This document shows positions 33,561 through 44,113 of a stretch of 59,287 nucleotides of DNA, in pieces (the first letter of the stretch is position 1; every line of letters starts with the position of its first letter). This DNA is from Seonamhaeicola sediminis (GTDB lineage: Bacteria > Bacteroidota > Bacteroidia > Flavobacteriales > Flavobacteriaceae). Below the pieces are notes generated by a model that searched no databases, had not been told where the DNA came from, and was given only the letters and a program-made list of their open reading frames with translations. The stretch spans positions 1 through 59,287 of the forward strand of contig NZ_SMZJ02000011.1 of assembly GCF_004358095.2 (NCBI RefSeq), written 5' to 3'. The position numbers were made by a program, and so were the translations under genes.

Positions 33561-35357
33561 ATGAAGAACATCAGGAATTTTTGCATTATTGCCCATATTG
33601 ATCACGGTAAAAGCACCCTTGCAGACCGTTTATTGGATCACACAGGCTCGGTTACCGCCAGAGAAAAGCAAGACCAGCTATTAGATAATATGGATTTAGA
33701 GCGCGAACGTGGTATTACCATTAAAAGTCACGCCATACAAATGGATTATGAATACAACGGCGAAAAATATATATTAAATCTCATTGACACCCCTGGACAT
33801 GTAGATTTCTCTTATGAAGTATCTCGTTCTATTGCTGCTTGTGAAGGCGCTCTATTAATTGTAGATGCCGCTCAAAGCATACAAGCTCAAACCATTTCTA
33901 ATTTGTACTTAGCTTTAGAAAATGACTTAGAAATTATTCCTATTTTAAACAAAGTAGATTTACCTAGTGCCAACCCTGATGAGGTTACTGATGATATTGT
34001 AGATTTATTGGGTTGCGACCCAGAAGAAGTCATTCATGCTAGTGGTAAAACTGGCTTTGGGGTGGATAATGTTTTGGCTGCTATTATAGAGCGTATTCCA
34101 GCGCCAAAAGGCGATCCAAATGCGCCATTACAAGCCTTAATTTTCGATTCGGTTTATAACACCTTTCGTGGTATTGAAACCTATTTTAGAGTGTTTAATG
34201 GTGAAATTAAAAAAGGACAACACATTAAGTTTGTTGCTACTAATAAAGATTATTATGCTGATGAAGTAGGTACTTTAAAATTGACCCAAGTTGCCAAACA
34301 AAGTGTAAAAACGGGTGATGTTGGCTATTTAATCACAGGAATTAAAACAGCTAAAGAAGTAAAAGTTGGTGATACCATTACCGATTTTGCAAAACCTACA
34401 CAAAATATAGTTGAAGGGTTTGAAGATGTAAAACCTATGGTATTTGCAGGTATTTACCCAGTTGATACTGAAGACTACGAAGATTTAAGAGCCTCTATGG
34501 AAAAGCTTCAGCTTAATGATGCTTCTCTAGTATTTCAACCAGAAAGTTCTGCTGCTTTAGGCTTTGGGTTTCGTTGTGGATTTTTGGGGATGCTTCACAT
34601 GGAAATTATCCAAGAACGTTTGGAACGTGAGTTTGATATGACGGTGATCACTACAGTTCCTAACGTATCCTATCACGCATACACCAATAAAGAACCAGAC
34701 GAAGCCATTATTGTAAATAATCCGTCTGATTTACCCGAACCTTCCACTTTAAATCGTGTTGAAGAACCTTATATAAAAGCCACTATCATCACAAAAGCAG
34801 ATTTTGTGGGCAATGTCATGTCGTTGTGTATTGAAAAACGTGGTATCATCAACAATCAAACGTATTTAACTACAGAACGCGTTGAGTTAATTTTTGAAAT
34901 GCCATTGGCAGAAATAGTGTTTGATTTTTATGATCGGTTAAAAACGGTATCAAAAGGGTATGCCTCTTTTGATTACCATCCTATTGGCATGAAACCCTCT
35001 AAATTAGTTCGGTTAGATATATTACTAAACGCACAACCTGTTGATGCGCTTTCGGCACTAATTCATACCGATAATGCACAGCACATAGGTAAAAAAATGT
35101 GTGAGAAGCTAAAAGAACTCATTCCACGCCAACAGTTTGATATTCCTATTCAAGCAGCCATTGGTGCTAAGATTATTTCTAGAGAAACTGTAAAAGCATT
35201 ACGTAAAGATGTAACTGCCAAATGTTATGGTGGTGATATTTCTCGTAAACGCAAACTACTTGAAAAACAGAAAAAAGGTAAAAAACGTATGCGTCAGGTG
35301 GGTAATGTTGAGATTCCGCAACAAGCGTTTATGGCCGTTTTAAAACTAAACGATTAA
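33561..35357 (+). CDS. lepA: Elongation factor 4 (LepA)
   Basis: This 598-residue translational GTPase shows G1 [11 protein letters not shown]3 DTPGH and G4 NKVD, and the LepA-specific C-terminal domain with [21 protein letters not shown]4 remobilises stalled or mis-translocated ribosomes. Full length. It is a single gene transcribed away from the kinase operon. Confidence 0.97.
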   Translation: MKNIRNFCIIAHIDHGKSTLADRLLDHTGSVTAREKQDQLLDNMDLERERGITIKSHAIQMDYEYNGEKYILNLIDTPGHVDFSYEVSRSIAACEGALLIVDAAQSIQAQTISNLYLALENDLEIIPILNKVDLPSANPDEVTDDIVDLLGCDPEEVIHASGKTGFGVDNVLAAIIERIPAPKGDPNAPLQALIFDSVYNTFRGIETYFRVFNGEIKKGQHIKFVATNKDYYADEVGTLKLTQVAKQSVKTGDVGYLITGIKTAKEVKVGDTITDFAKPTQNIVEGFEDVKPMVFAGIYPVDTEDYEDLRASMEKLQLNDASLVFQPESSAALGFGFRCGFLGMLHMEIIQERLEREFDMTVITTVPNVSYHAYTNKEPDEAIIVNNPSDLPEPSTLNRVEEPYIKATIITKADFVGNVMSLCIEKRGIINNQTYLTTERVELIFEMPLAEIVFDFYDRLKTVSKGYASFDYHPIGMKPSKLVRLDILLNAQPVDALSALIHTDNAQHIGKKMCEKLKELIPRQQFDIPIQAAIGAKIISRETVKALRKDVTAKCYGGDISRKRKLLEKQKKGKKRMRQVGNVEIPQQAFMAVLKLND

Positions 35358-35369
35358 GGATAAACTATC

Positions 35370-35618
35370 TATCAAAATTGGAAACAAAAGTTTGAAGGCT
35401 CTGAGTTTAAAAACAACTTTACAGTAGGACTTATTAACAAACAAAACATTTTACAATGTCTTTGGTTTGGACTGTAGTAATCGCCAGAAATCGATAAAAC
35501 TTTATTTGAATTAAATCTAAAAACCTTCATTGAAAAACATGAGGGTTTTGTTTCGCCTACCAAGTATCTTGCAGGAACTATAAGGCCATTATTGAACAAC
35601 TTTAAAAAAACCTACTAG
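35370..35618 (+). pseudogene. Remnant of an unidentified gene with two tandem stops and no start
   Basis: One frame encodes YQNWKQKFEGSEFKNNFTVG and then INKQNILQCLWFGL, meets TAG TAA in tandem, and continues SPEIDKTLFELNLKTFIEKH, EGFVSPTKYLAGTIRPLLNN and FKKTY before a TAG at 35616-35618. The even amino-acid composition on both sides of the stops suggests a decayed C-terminal gene piece. I do not recognise the parent protein. It has no start codon and sits 13 bp after lepA. Confidence 0.6.
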
Positions 35619-35863
35619 TGCCTACCAGAACACGGTCTTAATTTTTATAGAATATTACCACCAAAATTCAGTATTTGTTGAATTTCTTTAACTAAAATTT
35701 CAATAATCCTCAATAATCTTTTTTTTTTCTCAAAAATGAGATTTCAACAAAGTTATTAACAATATTTTTGTATGTTTATAAACCAACCTCTCTCCCCTTT
35801 TTTGGTTTCGAGGTATTTTAAGAACTAGAATTATTAACTACCAAACCTTTTGAAAAATCGTTT
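35619..35863. other. Leader region of the glycogen locus
   Basis: This 245-bp non-coding region contains the inverted repeat AAATTCA/TGAATTT (about 35668-35690), a poly-T tract, and TATTTTTG at about 35763-35770, which fits a -7 box, although no TTG at the right distance is visible. I see no gene. Confidence 0.4.
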
Positions 35864-37066
35864 ATGAAAGCTCTTTTTTTTACTAGAGAATTTCCACCTT
35901 ATGTTTATGGTGGTGCTGGAGTTCATGTTGAATATCTGGCTGCAGAATTAGCAAAATTAATGAAGATTGATGTTAGATGTTTTGGAGATCAAAATGAAGA
36001 AAACAATAATCTTACAGTAAAAGGCTTTCCTTATGATAATGCGCTTTTCAATGACTCAAATAGTAAGCTTAAATCTGTTTTTCAAACCTTAAGTACAGGC
36101 ATTCACATGAATGCGGAAGAGATTGATGCTGATGTTGTTCACTGCCATACTTGGTATGCGCATTTTGCAGGTATCGTAGCCAAATTGTGTTACGGCATTC
36201 CGCTAGTAATAACCACGCACTCTCTAGAGCCCTTAAGACCTTGGAAAAGAGAACAATTAGGAAGAGGATATGATGCTTCTTCTTGGGTTGAAAAAACAGC
36301 TATAGAAATGGCCGATGCGCTAATTGCAGTTTCCGAGGAGACCAAAGAAGATGTTATCAAACATTTTAACGTTGATGAAAGCAAAATCCATGTAATTTAT
36401 AACGGCATAGATTTGCAACAATATCAGGTCACCGCTGCAACTAACACTTTAGATACCTATGGTGTTGACAAATCTAAACCTTATGTGCTTTTTGTTGGTA
36501 GAATAACACGCCAAAAAGGAATCATACATTTAGTGAATGCCATAAAATATATAGATTCAGAAACACAAATAGTATTGTGTGCAGGCGCTCCAGACACGCC
36601 TGAAATTGGTAAAGAAATGGAGGATGCTGTTAACGAAGTTAAGAAAACCAGAGCTAATGTGATTTGGATTGATAAAATGGTGACCAAAGAGGAAATTATT
36701 CAACTGTATTCACATGCCAGTGTTTTTTGTTGCCCATCTATATATGAGCCTTTCGGAATTATAAATATCGAAGCCATGGCTTGCAATACAGCTGTTGTAG
36801 CCAGTGCTGTAGGCGGCATTAAAGAAGTTGTAGTTCATGGAGAAACAGGATTATTAATACCGTTAGAACAACAAAATGTGGCACCTTTTGAGCCTGTGAA
36901 CCCCGATAAATTCTCTAGAGATTTAGCCAATGGCATCAATAAAGTCATTGCCGATAAAGAGCTAAGAAACGCTATGGCAAAAAAAGGAAGAAAGCGTGTA
37001 GAAGATTACTTTGATTGGATAGCTATTGCTAAGCAAACCGAAGAACTCTATAAGTCATTGCTATAA
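35864..37066 (+). CDS. glgM: GT4 glycogen synthase / maltose-1-phosphate synthase (GlgM type)
   Basis: This 400-residue GT-B glycosyltransferase has the N-terminal donor/acceptor domain start ALFFTREFPPYVYGGAGVHV, a middle DVVHCHTWYAHFAG, and the C-terminal sugar-nucleotide site VFCCPSIYEPFGIINIEAMA with a following GGIKEVVVHGETGLL. It is the 'Corynebacterium-type glycogen synthase' (GT4), not the longer GT5 GlgA. In actinobacteria this type (GlgM) condenses ADP-glucose with glucose-1-phosphate to maltose-1-phosphate, which GlgE then polymerises. Because glgC and glgE are neighbours, the same role is likely here. A direct glucan-elongating activity cannot be excluded. Confidence 0.85.
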   Translation: MKALFFTREFPPYVYGGAGVHVEYLAAELAKLMKIDVRCFGDQNEENNNLTVKGFPYDNALFNDSNSKLKSVFQTLSTGIHMNAEEIDADVVHCHTWYAHFAGIVAKLCYGIPLVITTHSLEPLRPWKREQLGRGYDASSWVEKTAIEMADALIAVSEETKEDVIKHFNVDESKIHVIYNGIDLQQYQVTAATNTLDTYGVDKSKPYVLFVGRITRQKGIIHLVNAIKYIDSETQIVLCAGAPDTPEIGKEMEDAVNEVKKTRANVIWIDKMVTKEEIIQLYSHASVFCCPSIYEPFGIINIEAMACNTAVVASAVGGIKEVVVHGETGLLIPLEQQNVAPFEPVNPDKFSRDLANGINKVIADKELRNAMAKKGRKRVEDYFDWIAIAKQTEELYKSLL

Positions 37067-37103
37067 CATTTACAACAACTATCACTAAATAAAAATAACT
37101 ATT

Positions 37104-38372
37104 ATGATAAATGACAAGGTTTTATCGATTATTTTAGGAGGAGGGCAAGGTTCAAGATTATATCCCTTAACAGAAAAACGTTCAAAACCAGCAGTTCCTA
37201 TAGCTGGGAAATATCGATTGGTAGACATTCCTATTTCTAACTGTATTAATGCAGATATAAAACGTATTTATGTATTAACCCAATTTAACTCTGCGGGTTT
37301 AAATAAACATATTAAAAACACCTATCAATTTAGTTTTTTTAGTAGTGCTTTTGTTGATGTATTGGCTGCAGAACAAACACCTGAAAATAAGACTTGGTTT
37401 CAAGGAACGGCTGATGCGGTAAGACAATGTATGCCTCATTTTTTAGGGAATGATTTTGAATATGCCTTAATTTTATCAGGTGACCAATTATATCAGATGG
37501 ATTATGATAAAATGATTGAAGCGCATGAAGCAGCAGGTGCAGAAATTTCTATAGCTACCATTCCTGTTAATGCTAAAGATGCTACTGGTTTTGGTATTCT
37601 TAAGGCAAACAACGAAAATATTATTACATCTTTTATTGAAAAACCAGATGCCAGCTTATTACCAGATTGGACATCAGAGGTAAGTGATGATATGAAAAAC
37701 GAAGGGCGTCATTATTTAGCATCTATGGGTATTTATATCTTTAATAAAGATTTGTTGGTTACATTGATGGACAATCAAGACACTATGGATTTTGGTAAAG
37801 AAATCATTCCACAATCTATTGGTTCTCATAAAACCCTAAGCTATCAATATGAAGGGTATTGGACAGATATAGGAACCGTAGAATCCTTTTTTGAAGCTAA
37901 TTTAGGGTTAACTGACAGCATACCACAGTTTGATCTCTACGACAATAATAGACGTATTTACACCCATGCTAGAATGTTGCCAACTACAAAGGTTGCAGGA
38001 ACTCTTTTAGAAAAAGCAGTAATTTCTGAAGGTTGTATAATAGCCGCTACTAAAATTGAAAAATCAGTGATTGGAATTCGTTCCAGAATAGGAAAAGAAA
38101 CTACTATAATCAACACCTATATGATGGGTAATGATTATTTTGAAACACTTAAGGAGATGGAATCCAATAAAATTGAAATCCTTATGGGAATTGGCGAACG
38201 TTGTTTTATTAAAAATTGTATTATTGATAAAAACTGTCGAATTGGTGACGATGTTAAAATTGTTGGTAGCAAGCTTCTTGAGGACACAGAAACAGACACC
38301 TACTGTGTAAGGGATGGTATTGTTATTATCAAAAAAGATGCTATAATTCAAAAAAATACAATCATAGAATAA
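37104..38372 (+). CDS. glgC: Glucose-1-phosphate adenylyltransferase
   Basis: This 422-residue enzyme makes ADP-glucose from ATP and glucose-1-phosphate. Visible features are the nucleotide-binding LGGGQGSRLYPLTEKRSKPA and YRLVDIPISN, the catalytic LSGDQLYQMDY, the sugar-phosphate site FIEKPD, GYWTDIGTVESFFEANL, and a C-terminal left-handed beta-helix. It lies 37 bp downstream of glgM and supplies that enzyme. Full length for GlgC. Confidence 0.96.
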   Translation: MINDKVLSIILGGGQGSRLYPLTEKRSKPAVPIAGKYRLVDIPISNCINADIKRIYVLTQFNSAGLNKHIKNTYQFSFFSSAFVDVLAAEQTPENKTWFQGTADAVRQCMPHFLGNDFEYALILSGDQLYQMDYDKMIEAHEAAGAEISIATIPVNAKDATGFGILKANNENIITSFIEKPDASLLPDWTSEVSDDMKNEGRHYLASMGIYIFNKDLLVTLMDNQDTMDFGKEIIPQSIGSHKTLSYQYEGYWTDIGTVESFFEANLGLTDSIPQFDLYDNNRRIYTHARMLPTTKVAGTLLEKAVISEGCIIAATKIEKSVIGIRSRIGKETTIINTYMMGNDYFETLKEMESNKIEILMGIGERCFIKNCIIDKNCRIGDDVKIVGSKLLEDTETDTYCVRDGIVIIKKDAIIQKNTIIE

Positions 38373-38426
38373 TATTAATTCTTAACAATCAATCGTTTTC
38401 GCGGGGTTTAGGTTGTTTTCATCATT

Positions 38427-38454
38427 TTGAAAATCACTTTATTTATTAATTTTG
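38427..38454 (+). promoter_or_regulatory. Promoter of glgE-mak-glgB
   Basis: TTG (38427-38429), 17 bp, and TAATTTTG (38447-38454) match the flavobacterial consensus. It lies 25 bp before the glgE ATG, so the second half of the locus has its own promoter. Confidence 0.7.
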
Positions 38455-38479
38455 CGTACTTCAAAACCAACAAGATAAC

Positions 38480-40417
38480 ATGCAAAATCAGAAAAGAGTT
38501 GTAATAGATTATGTAGCACCAAAAGTTAATGGTGGTCAATTTTTTATAAAAAGAATAGTTAACGAAATAGTAAATGTTGAAGCTCATATTCTTGCAGACG
38601 GACATGACGTTTTAGGAGCATCGGTTCTTTATAAACACGAAACAGACAACCATTGGAAAGAGACTCGCATGCATTTAGATGTAAATAACGAGTGGAAAGG
38701 AGCTTTCACGGTTGGAAAACAGGGTTTCTATACCTACAAAGTAGAGGCTTGGGTTGATTATGCCCTTAACTGGCAACATGGTATTGAAAGAAAGATTGAA
38801 GACAATCAGTATGTAAAGTCAGAACTACTGGAAGGCATTGAGTATCTTAAAGCCATCAAAGATGGTTTAGAACAAAATGATTCATTTTACTTAGACCATC
38901 TCATCAATATTTTTGGTAATGAACAGCATTATGATGAAGCCATTGCTGAAGCACAAAGCGATAGGTTACATTATATATTTTTCAACAACCCTCAAAAAAT
39001 ATTAGCAAATACCTCTGCTGAATATCAAGTTTACGTAGATAGAAAAAAGGCTAGATTTAGCACATGGTATGAATTTTTTCCTCGTTCTGCCTCAGAACAC
39101 AAGGGGGTTCATGGAACGCTTAAAGACTGTGAGCGTTTATTACCTCGCGTTCAAAAAATGGGTTTTGACACCCTATATTTACCCCCTATTCATCCTATAG
39201 GAGAGGTGAATAGAAAAGGAAAAAACAACACCACAGAAGCTTTTGAGGGCGATGTAGGCTCTACTTGGGGAATTGGGTCACAATATGGCGGACACAAAGA
39301 TATTCATCCTCAACTAGGAACTTTAGACGATTTTAAATCTTTAATACATAAGGCAAAAGAACACGGTATTGAAATAGCCATGGACTATGCGTTGCAAGCA
39401 GCTCCAGACCACCCATGGGTAAAAGAACACCCGCAATGGTTTAAATGGCGACCAGACGGCACCGTACAATATGCTGAAAATCCGCCAAAAAAATATCAGG
39501 ATATATTACCAATTTATTGGGAAAGCAAAGACTATAAAGCCCTGTGGCAAGAATGCTTAGATATTTTATTGTATTGGATTGATTGCGGTATTAACGTATT
39601 TAGAGTAGATAATCCACATACCAAGCCCTTCTATTTCTGGCATTGGATTATTGAAAATGTAAAAGCAAAACATCCTGATGTTATCTTTTTGGCTGAGGCC
39701 TTTACAGCGCCTAAAGTCATGCAGCAATTGGCAAAACAAGGCTACACACAATCTTATACCTACTTTACATGGAGAAACTCTAAACATGAACTCATAGAGT
39801 ACGTTGAAGAGTTAACCCAAAGTAATTCGCGGGAATATATGCAGCCAAATTTTTGGCCTAATACCCCAGATATAAACCCTTACCATTTACAAGGAGCTAA
39901 TGAGTCTAAGCACATTCAGCGCTATGTGCTAGCAGCAACGTTAAGTTCCAGTATTGGTATTTACGGTCCGGTTTACGAATATATGTTAAGCGATGCTTTA
40001 TTGGGGCGTGAGGAGTACAATAACTCTGAAAAGTTTCAAATTACACACTACGATTGGTCTATTGAAAATAAATTAACTATAGTTATCTCTAAAATCAACC
40101 ATTTAAGACATCAAAATGAGGCGCTTCAACAAACAAATAACATCAAGTTCTGTTATGTTGAAAACGATAAATTAATGGCTTTTTACAAATGGAACGATGC
40201 TAAAACTAACGAACTGTTAATTGTTATTAGTTTAGATGACCATGGTATGCAACAAGGCTCTGTACAAGTGCCTCTAAATGATTTGGGCATGGATAACAAC
40301 CATTCATTTCAAGTTAAAGATTTAATTACCAATAGCAGCTACAACTGGAGAGGAGCATGGAACTTTGTAGAATTACACCCAACATTACCATTCCATATTT
40401 TTGAAATAAAGAAATAG
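38480..40417 (+). CDS. glgE: Alpha-1,4-glucan:maltose-1-phosphate maltosyltransferase
   Basis: This 645-residue GH13_3 enzyme transfers maltosyl units from maltose-1-phosphate to the non-reducing end of alpha-1,4-glucans. An N-terminal beta-sandwich domain (about 1-120) and helical region precede the TIM barrel. Signature segments are FSTWYEFFPRSAS, LYLPPIHPIG and FRVDNPHTKPFYFW with the nucleophile Asp377, and FLAEAFTAPKVM with the acid/base Glu406. Length is typical of GlgE. It is the first gene of glgE-mak-glgB, with a 3-bp gap to mak. Together with glgC and glgM it completes the GlgE route. Confidence 0.93.
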   Translation: MQNQKRVVIDYVAPKVNGGQFFIKRIVNEIVNVEAHILADGHDVLGASVLYKHETDNHWKETRMHLDVNNEWKGAFTVGKQGFYTYKVEAWVDYALNWQHGIERKIEDNQYVKSELLEGIEYLKAIKDGLEQNDSFYLDHLINIFGNEQHYDEAIAEAQSDRLHYIFFNNPQKILANTSAEYQVYVDRKKARFSTWYEFFPRSASEHKGVHGTLKDCERLLPRVQKMGFDTLYLPPIHPIGEVNRKGKNNTTEAFEGDVGSTWGIGSQYGGHKDIHPQLGTLDDFKSLIHKAKEHGIEIAMDYALQAAPDHPWVKEHPQWFKWRPDGTVQYAENPPKKYQDILPIYWESKDYKALWQECLDILLYWIDCGINVFRVDNPHTKPFYFWHWIIENVKAKHPDVIFLAEAFTAPKVMQQLAKQGYTQSYTYFTWRNSKHELIEYVEELTQSNSREYMQPNFWPNTPDINPYHLQGANESKHIQRYVLAATLSSSIGIYGPVYEYMLSDALLGREEYNNSEKFQITHYDWSIENKLTIVISKINHLRHQNEALQQTNNIKFCYVENDKLMAFYKWNDAKTNELLIVISLDDHGMQQGSVQVPLNDLGMDNNHSFQVKDLITNSSYNWRGAWNFVELHPTLPFHIFEIKK

Positions 40418-40420
40418 CCT

Positions 40421-42049
40421 ATGACCAAAATGGCAGGAGAGATAACTGTTGAGCAAACCTTCAATTTTGATACCAATTGGGAGGTATTATTGGAAAATGA
40501 AGCGTTTGTAAAAGCATTCCTGTCTGATGTTTTAGGTGATTACATGCTAAAACAGCGTTGGTATGGTGGTAAAGCCAGTAATATTAAGTACATTGAACTT
40601 GCAGAATATTTTAAAATTCAGCAAGATGGCGAAGTGTATTTTGGATTAATTCTAGAAGTTAATTTCGTTGAAGCTTTTTACCAGCATTACTTTTTACCTA
40701 TAGCCTTTGTAACCGATGAGAATTTTGCAAAGAAAGACAGGATTCTTTCCATTAGCATTAAAAATCAAAAAGGACATATTATTGATGCTGTAAATCTGGA
40801 GTCTTTTAGGAAATTAGTGTTTGAACGTATTCTTACAGCACTTCCAAAAGATACTACCAAAGTTCAGTATCATAAAAGTCATTTATTAGATGGTGTAGTT
40901 TACGAATCATCTAGATTTATGGGACTTGAACAAAGTAACACCTCTATTGTTTACAATGAAAACTATGTTCTAAAATTCTTTAGACGTATTTATGCCGATA
41001 AAAATCCAGACTATGAGATGTCTCGTTTCTTATCGGAAAAGAAAGAATTTAAAAATACCCCACCTTATTTGGGTAGTATCAATGTTCTTGACTCTGAAGA
41101 AAACAATATTACCATTGCACTCATGCAACAAATGATTCCTAATGAAGGGGATGCTTGGGAATATATGTTGAAAGAGTTTCATACCGTATTTGAAAATATT
41201 GGGCAAAAAAAAATTGACATCAACACATTGCCCAATACCGAATTATATCAGCGACTTTCAGTTAACGATATACCGCCCCAAATAATTGATTGGGTTGGGT
41301 TAGATCTATTTTTAAAAATTCAAAAACTAGCAAAACGTACTGCAGAAATGCACATTGCTCTTGGTTCTGAGTTTGAAGAAACCGCCTTTACACCCGCCAA
41401 CTTTAATGGAGATTACACCGTTTGGTTAAAGAACCGTATGTTATATCAATTTCAAAACAGATTGAATATTATTGAAAATAATCTTCATAATTTAGAAGGG
41501 CTTTCATTGCAGCTTGCCAAAGAATTTTTAGATAAAAAAAATCAAATAAGAAAACGCTTTTTGTCTTTTGATTGGACGAAGCTTAAAAGTGAACGCATTA
41601 GGATTCATGGTGATTATCATTTAGGACAAATTTTGGTACATGACAATGATTTCTATATTCTTGATTTTGAAGGCGAACCCGAAAGCACCATCAGAGACCG
41701 TAAAGTAAAGCAACCTGCTTTAAAAGATGTTGCGGGCTTATTTAGGTCGTTTCATTATGCTATTTATGGAACTATTTTTAATAATTTTAAGACCTATAAT
41801 ATCTCTCAAGACAATTTATTTAAAGCTGGAGAGTTATGCTACCGCTACTTAACTGGTTTGTTTTTAGGTACTTATGTTGCCGAAATACAAGAAGCCAACT
41901 TAAATCTAGGATATAACCAAGAACGCATATTTATTTTAAAATACTGTTTACTTGAAAAAGCAGTTTATGAGTTGGGTTATGAACTCAATTCGCGCCCACA
42001 ATGGGCAGTCATCCCTTTAAAGGGTATTTCTAATATTATAAACCATTAA
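40421..42049 (+). CDS. mak: Maltokinase (Pep2/Mak-like)
   Basis: This 542-residue protein begins its conserved N-terminal cap at YMLKQRWYGGKASNI and carries the kinase core HGDYHLGQILV (Asp398) and LDFEGEP (Asp414), the standard maltokinase motifs. It phosphorylates maltose to maltose-1-phosphate with ATP, feeding GlgE. In many bacteria Mak is fused to or beside trehalose synthase TreS; no treS is visible in this window, so maltose may come from elsewhere or treS may lie outside. It is coupled to glgE (3 bp) and glgB (13 bp). Confidence 0.88.
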   Translation: MTKMAGEITVEQTFNFDTNWEVLLENEAFVKAFLSDVLGDYMLKQRWYGGKASNIKYIELAEYFKIQQDGEVYFGLILEVNFVEAFYQHYFLPIAFVTDENFAKKDRILSISIKNQKGHIIDAVNLESFRKLVFERILTALPKDTTKVQYHKSHLLDGVVYESSRFMGLEQSNTSIVYNENYVLKFFRRIYADKNPDYEMSRFLSEKKEFKNTPPYLGSINVLDSEENNITIALMQQMIPNEGDAWEYMLKEFHTVFENIGQKKIDINTLPNTELYQRLSVNDIPPQIIDWVGLDLFLKIQKLAKRTAEMHIALGSEFEETAFTPANFNGDYTVWLKNRMLYQFQNRLNIIENNLHNLEGLSLQLAKEFLDKKNQIRKRFLSFDWTKLKSERIRIHGDYHLGQILVHDNDFYILDFEGEPESTIRDRKVKQPALKDVAGLFRSFHYAIYGTIFNNFKTYNISQDNLFKAGELCYRYLTGLFLGTYVAEIQEANLNLGYNQERIFILKYCLLEKAVYELGYELNSRPQWAVIPLKGISNIINH

Positions 42050-42062
42050 CTGACAACTGACT

Positions 42063-43970
42063 ATGGCACACGTAAAACCTTATAGTTTATTTACAGATTT
42101 CGATATTGACTTATTTAAAAGCGGAAAGCACTATCGCCTATACGAAAAGTTTGGGTCGCATATTGTTACCGTAGACGGTATAGATGGCACCTATTTTGCC
42201 GTTTGGGCTCCAAGTGCCAAAGCCGTTTCTGTAGTAGGCGATTTTAACTACTGGATTGAAGGTGAACACCAATTAAATGTACGTTGGGATTCCAGTGGTA
42301 TCTGGGAAGGCTTTATACCCATGGTTGGTAAAGGAAATCTTTACAAGTACAAAATTCAGAGTCATAATAACGATGTAAAAACGGAGAAGGCAGATCCATA
42401 TGCCAGACGATGTGAGCATCCACCTAGTACGGCTTCCATTGTTTGGGATGATAATTACAAGTGGAAAGATAAAGACTGGATGAAAAAGCGCAAAAAAAAC
42501 AATGCTATTGATGCGCCTTATTCTGTTTATGAAGTGCACTTAGGATCTTGGAAAAAGCATGTTGAAGAAGATAGATTCATGTCATATTATGAGTTGGCCG
42601 ATGATTTGGTAAACTACGTAAAAGAAATGAACTTTACCCATGTAGAGCTAATGCCTATCATGGAATACCCATTTGATCCGTCTTGGGGTTATCAATTAAC
42701 TGGTTATTTTGCACCAACATCGCGCTTTGGTTACCCTGAAGAATTTAAATATTTAGTAGATAAATTACATCAAAACGATATAGGCATCATTCTAGATTGG
42801 GTACCATCGCATTTTCCTGAAGACGCCCATGGTTTAGGCTTTTTTGATGGCTCACATTTATATGAACACCCAGATAGACGTAAGGGCTATCACCCAGATT
42901 GGAAAAGTTTAATTTTCAACTATGAAAGAAATGAAGTAAGATCGTTCCTTATTAGTAATGCCTTGTTCTGGTTAGAGCAATACCATGCTGATGGGTTGCG
43001 TGTAGATGCCGTAGCTTCTATGTTATTCTTAGACTACTCGCGTGAAGATGGCGAATGGGAGCCAAACATCTATGGCGGTAGAGAGAATTTATCAGTTATC
43101 AGTTTCTTAAAAGAACTCAATGAAGAAGTTTATAAATCATTCCCTGATGTTCAAACCATTGCCGAAGAGTCTACAGCATTTCCTATGGTATCTAAACCAA
43201 CCTTTCTTGGCGGTTTAGGCTTTGGTATGAAATGGATGATGGGCTGGATGCATGATACCTTGGAGTATTTTAGTAAAGATCCTGTGTATAGAAAATACCA
43301 TCAAAACGATATCACGTTTAGTTTGGCTTATGCTTTTACCGAAAACTTTATGCTGCCTTTATCTCATGATGAAGTCGTTTATGGAAAAAACTCCATATTA
43401 GGAAGAATGCCTGGTGATGAATGGCAACGTTTTGCTAACCTAAGGTTATTGTACGGTTATATGTTTACTCACCCGGGGACTAAACTCTTGTTCATGGGTG
43501 GTGAATTTGGACAATATAACGAATGGAATTTCCAAGAAAGTTTAGACTGGAATTTGTTAGAATTTAAACCACATAAAGACACGCAAACGTATTTTAAAGA
43601 ACTAAACACCCTTTATAAAAACACGCCGGCTTTATATGAAAAAGCCTTTAGTAGCGAAGGTTTTGAGTGGATTAGTTTTGATGACCATGACAATTGTGTG
43701 ATATCATACATGAGAAAAGGGTATCAAGAAGAAAATAACGTTATTGTGGTTTGTAATTTAACCCCAACTATTAGAGAAAATTATAAGATTGGTATTCCAA
43801 CAAAATCAAAAATTAAAGAAATCTTTAATAGTGATGCTAAAAAATTTGGAGGTAGTGGAGTAGGAAACCCAAGGCAAATAATAGCCAAAAAAGATCCTTG
43901 GAATGGTAAAGAGTATTCGGCGGAAATAACACTCCCTCCATTATCGGTTACAGTTTATGAGTTAAAATAA
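42063..43970 (+). CDS. glgB: 1,4-alpha-glucan branching enzyme
   Basis: This 635-residue GH13_9 enzyme has an N-terminal CBM48 domain (about 30-125, GTYFAVWAPSAKAVSVVGDF), the barrel with GVPSHFP-like DWVPSHFP, nucleophile Asp315 in LRVDAVASML, acid/base Glu368 in TIAEESTAFP, and LPLSHDEVVYGK. It adds alpha-1,6 branches to glucan made by GlgE. It is the last gene of the glgE-mak-glgB operon. Confidence 0.96.
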   Translation: MAHVKPYSLFTDFDIDLFKSGKHYRLYEKFGSHIVTVDGIDGTYFAVWAPSAKAVSVVGDFNYWIEGEHQLNVRWDSSGIWEGFIPMVGKGNLYKYKIQSHNNDVKTEKADPYARRCEHPPSTASIVWDDNYKWKDKDWMKKRKKNNAIDAPYSVYEVHLGSWKKHVEEDRFMSYYELADDLVNYVKEMNFTHVELMPIMEYPFDPSWGYQLTGYFAPTSRFGYPEEFKYLVDKLHQNDIGIILDWVPSHFPEDAHGLGFFDGSHLYEHPDRRKGYHPDWKSLIFNYERNEVRSFLISNALFWLEQYHADGLRVDAVASMLFLDYSREDGEWEPNIYGGRENLSVISFLKELNEEVYKSFPDVQTIAEESTAFPMVSKPTFLGGLGFGMKWMMGWMHDTLEYFSKDPVYRKYHQNDITFSLAYAFTENFMLPLSHDEVVYGKNSILGRMPGDEWQRFANLRLLYGYMFTHPGTKLLFMGGEFGQYNEWNFQESLDWNLLEFKPHKDTQTYFKELNTLYKNTPALYEKAFSSEGFEWISFDDHDNCVISYMRKGYQEENNVIVVCNLTPTIRENYKIGIPTKSKIKEIFNSDAKKFGGSGVGNPRQIIAKKDPWNGKEYSAEITLPPLSVTVYELK

Positions 43971-44113
43971 TTTTTCTTTTTATAAATATAAAATATTTAG
44001 TGCCTGTACATTGCATTTTACTTAATGAACGGGCATTATTTTTAATAAATAGTAGCCTAAATTATTTTCCAATTTTAGTATTTTGGTCGTTTCAATAATT
44101 GACTCTCAGAATT

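Noticed and set aside
35372-35599. 75-aa minus-strand frame after lepA
   Set aside because: The plus strand of the same bases shows a better, though interrupted, coding pattern.
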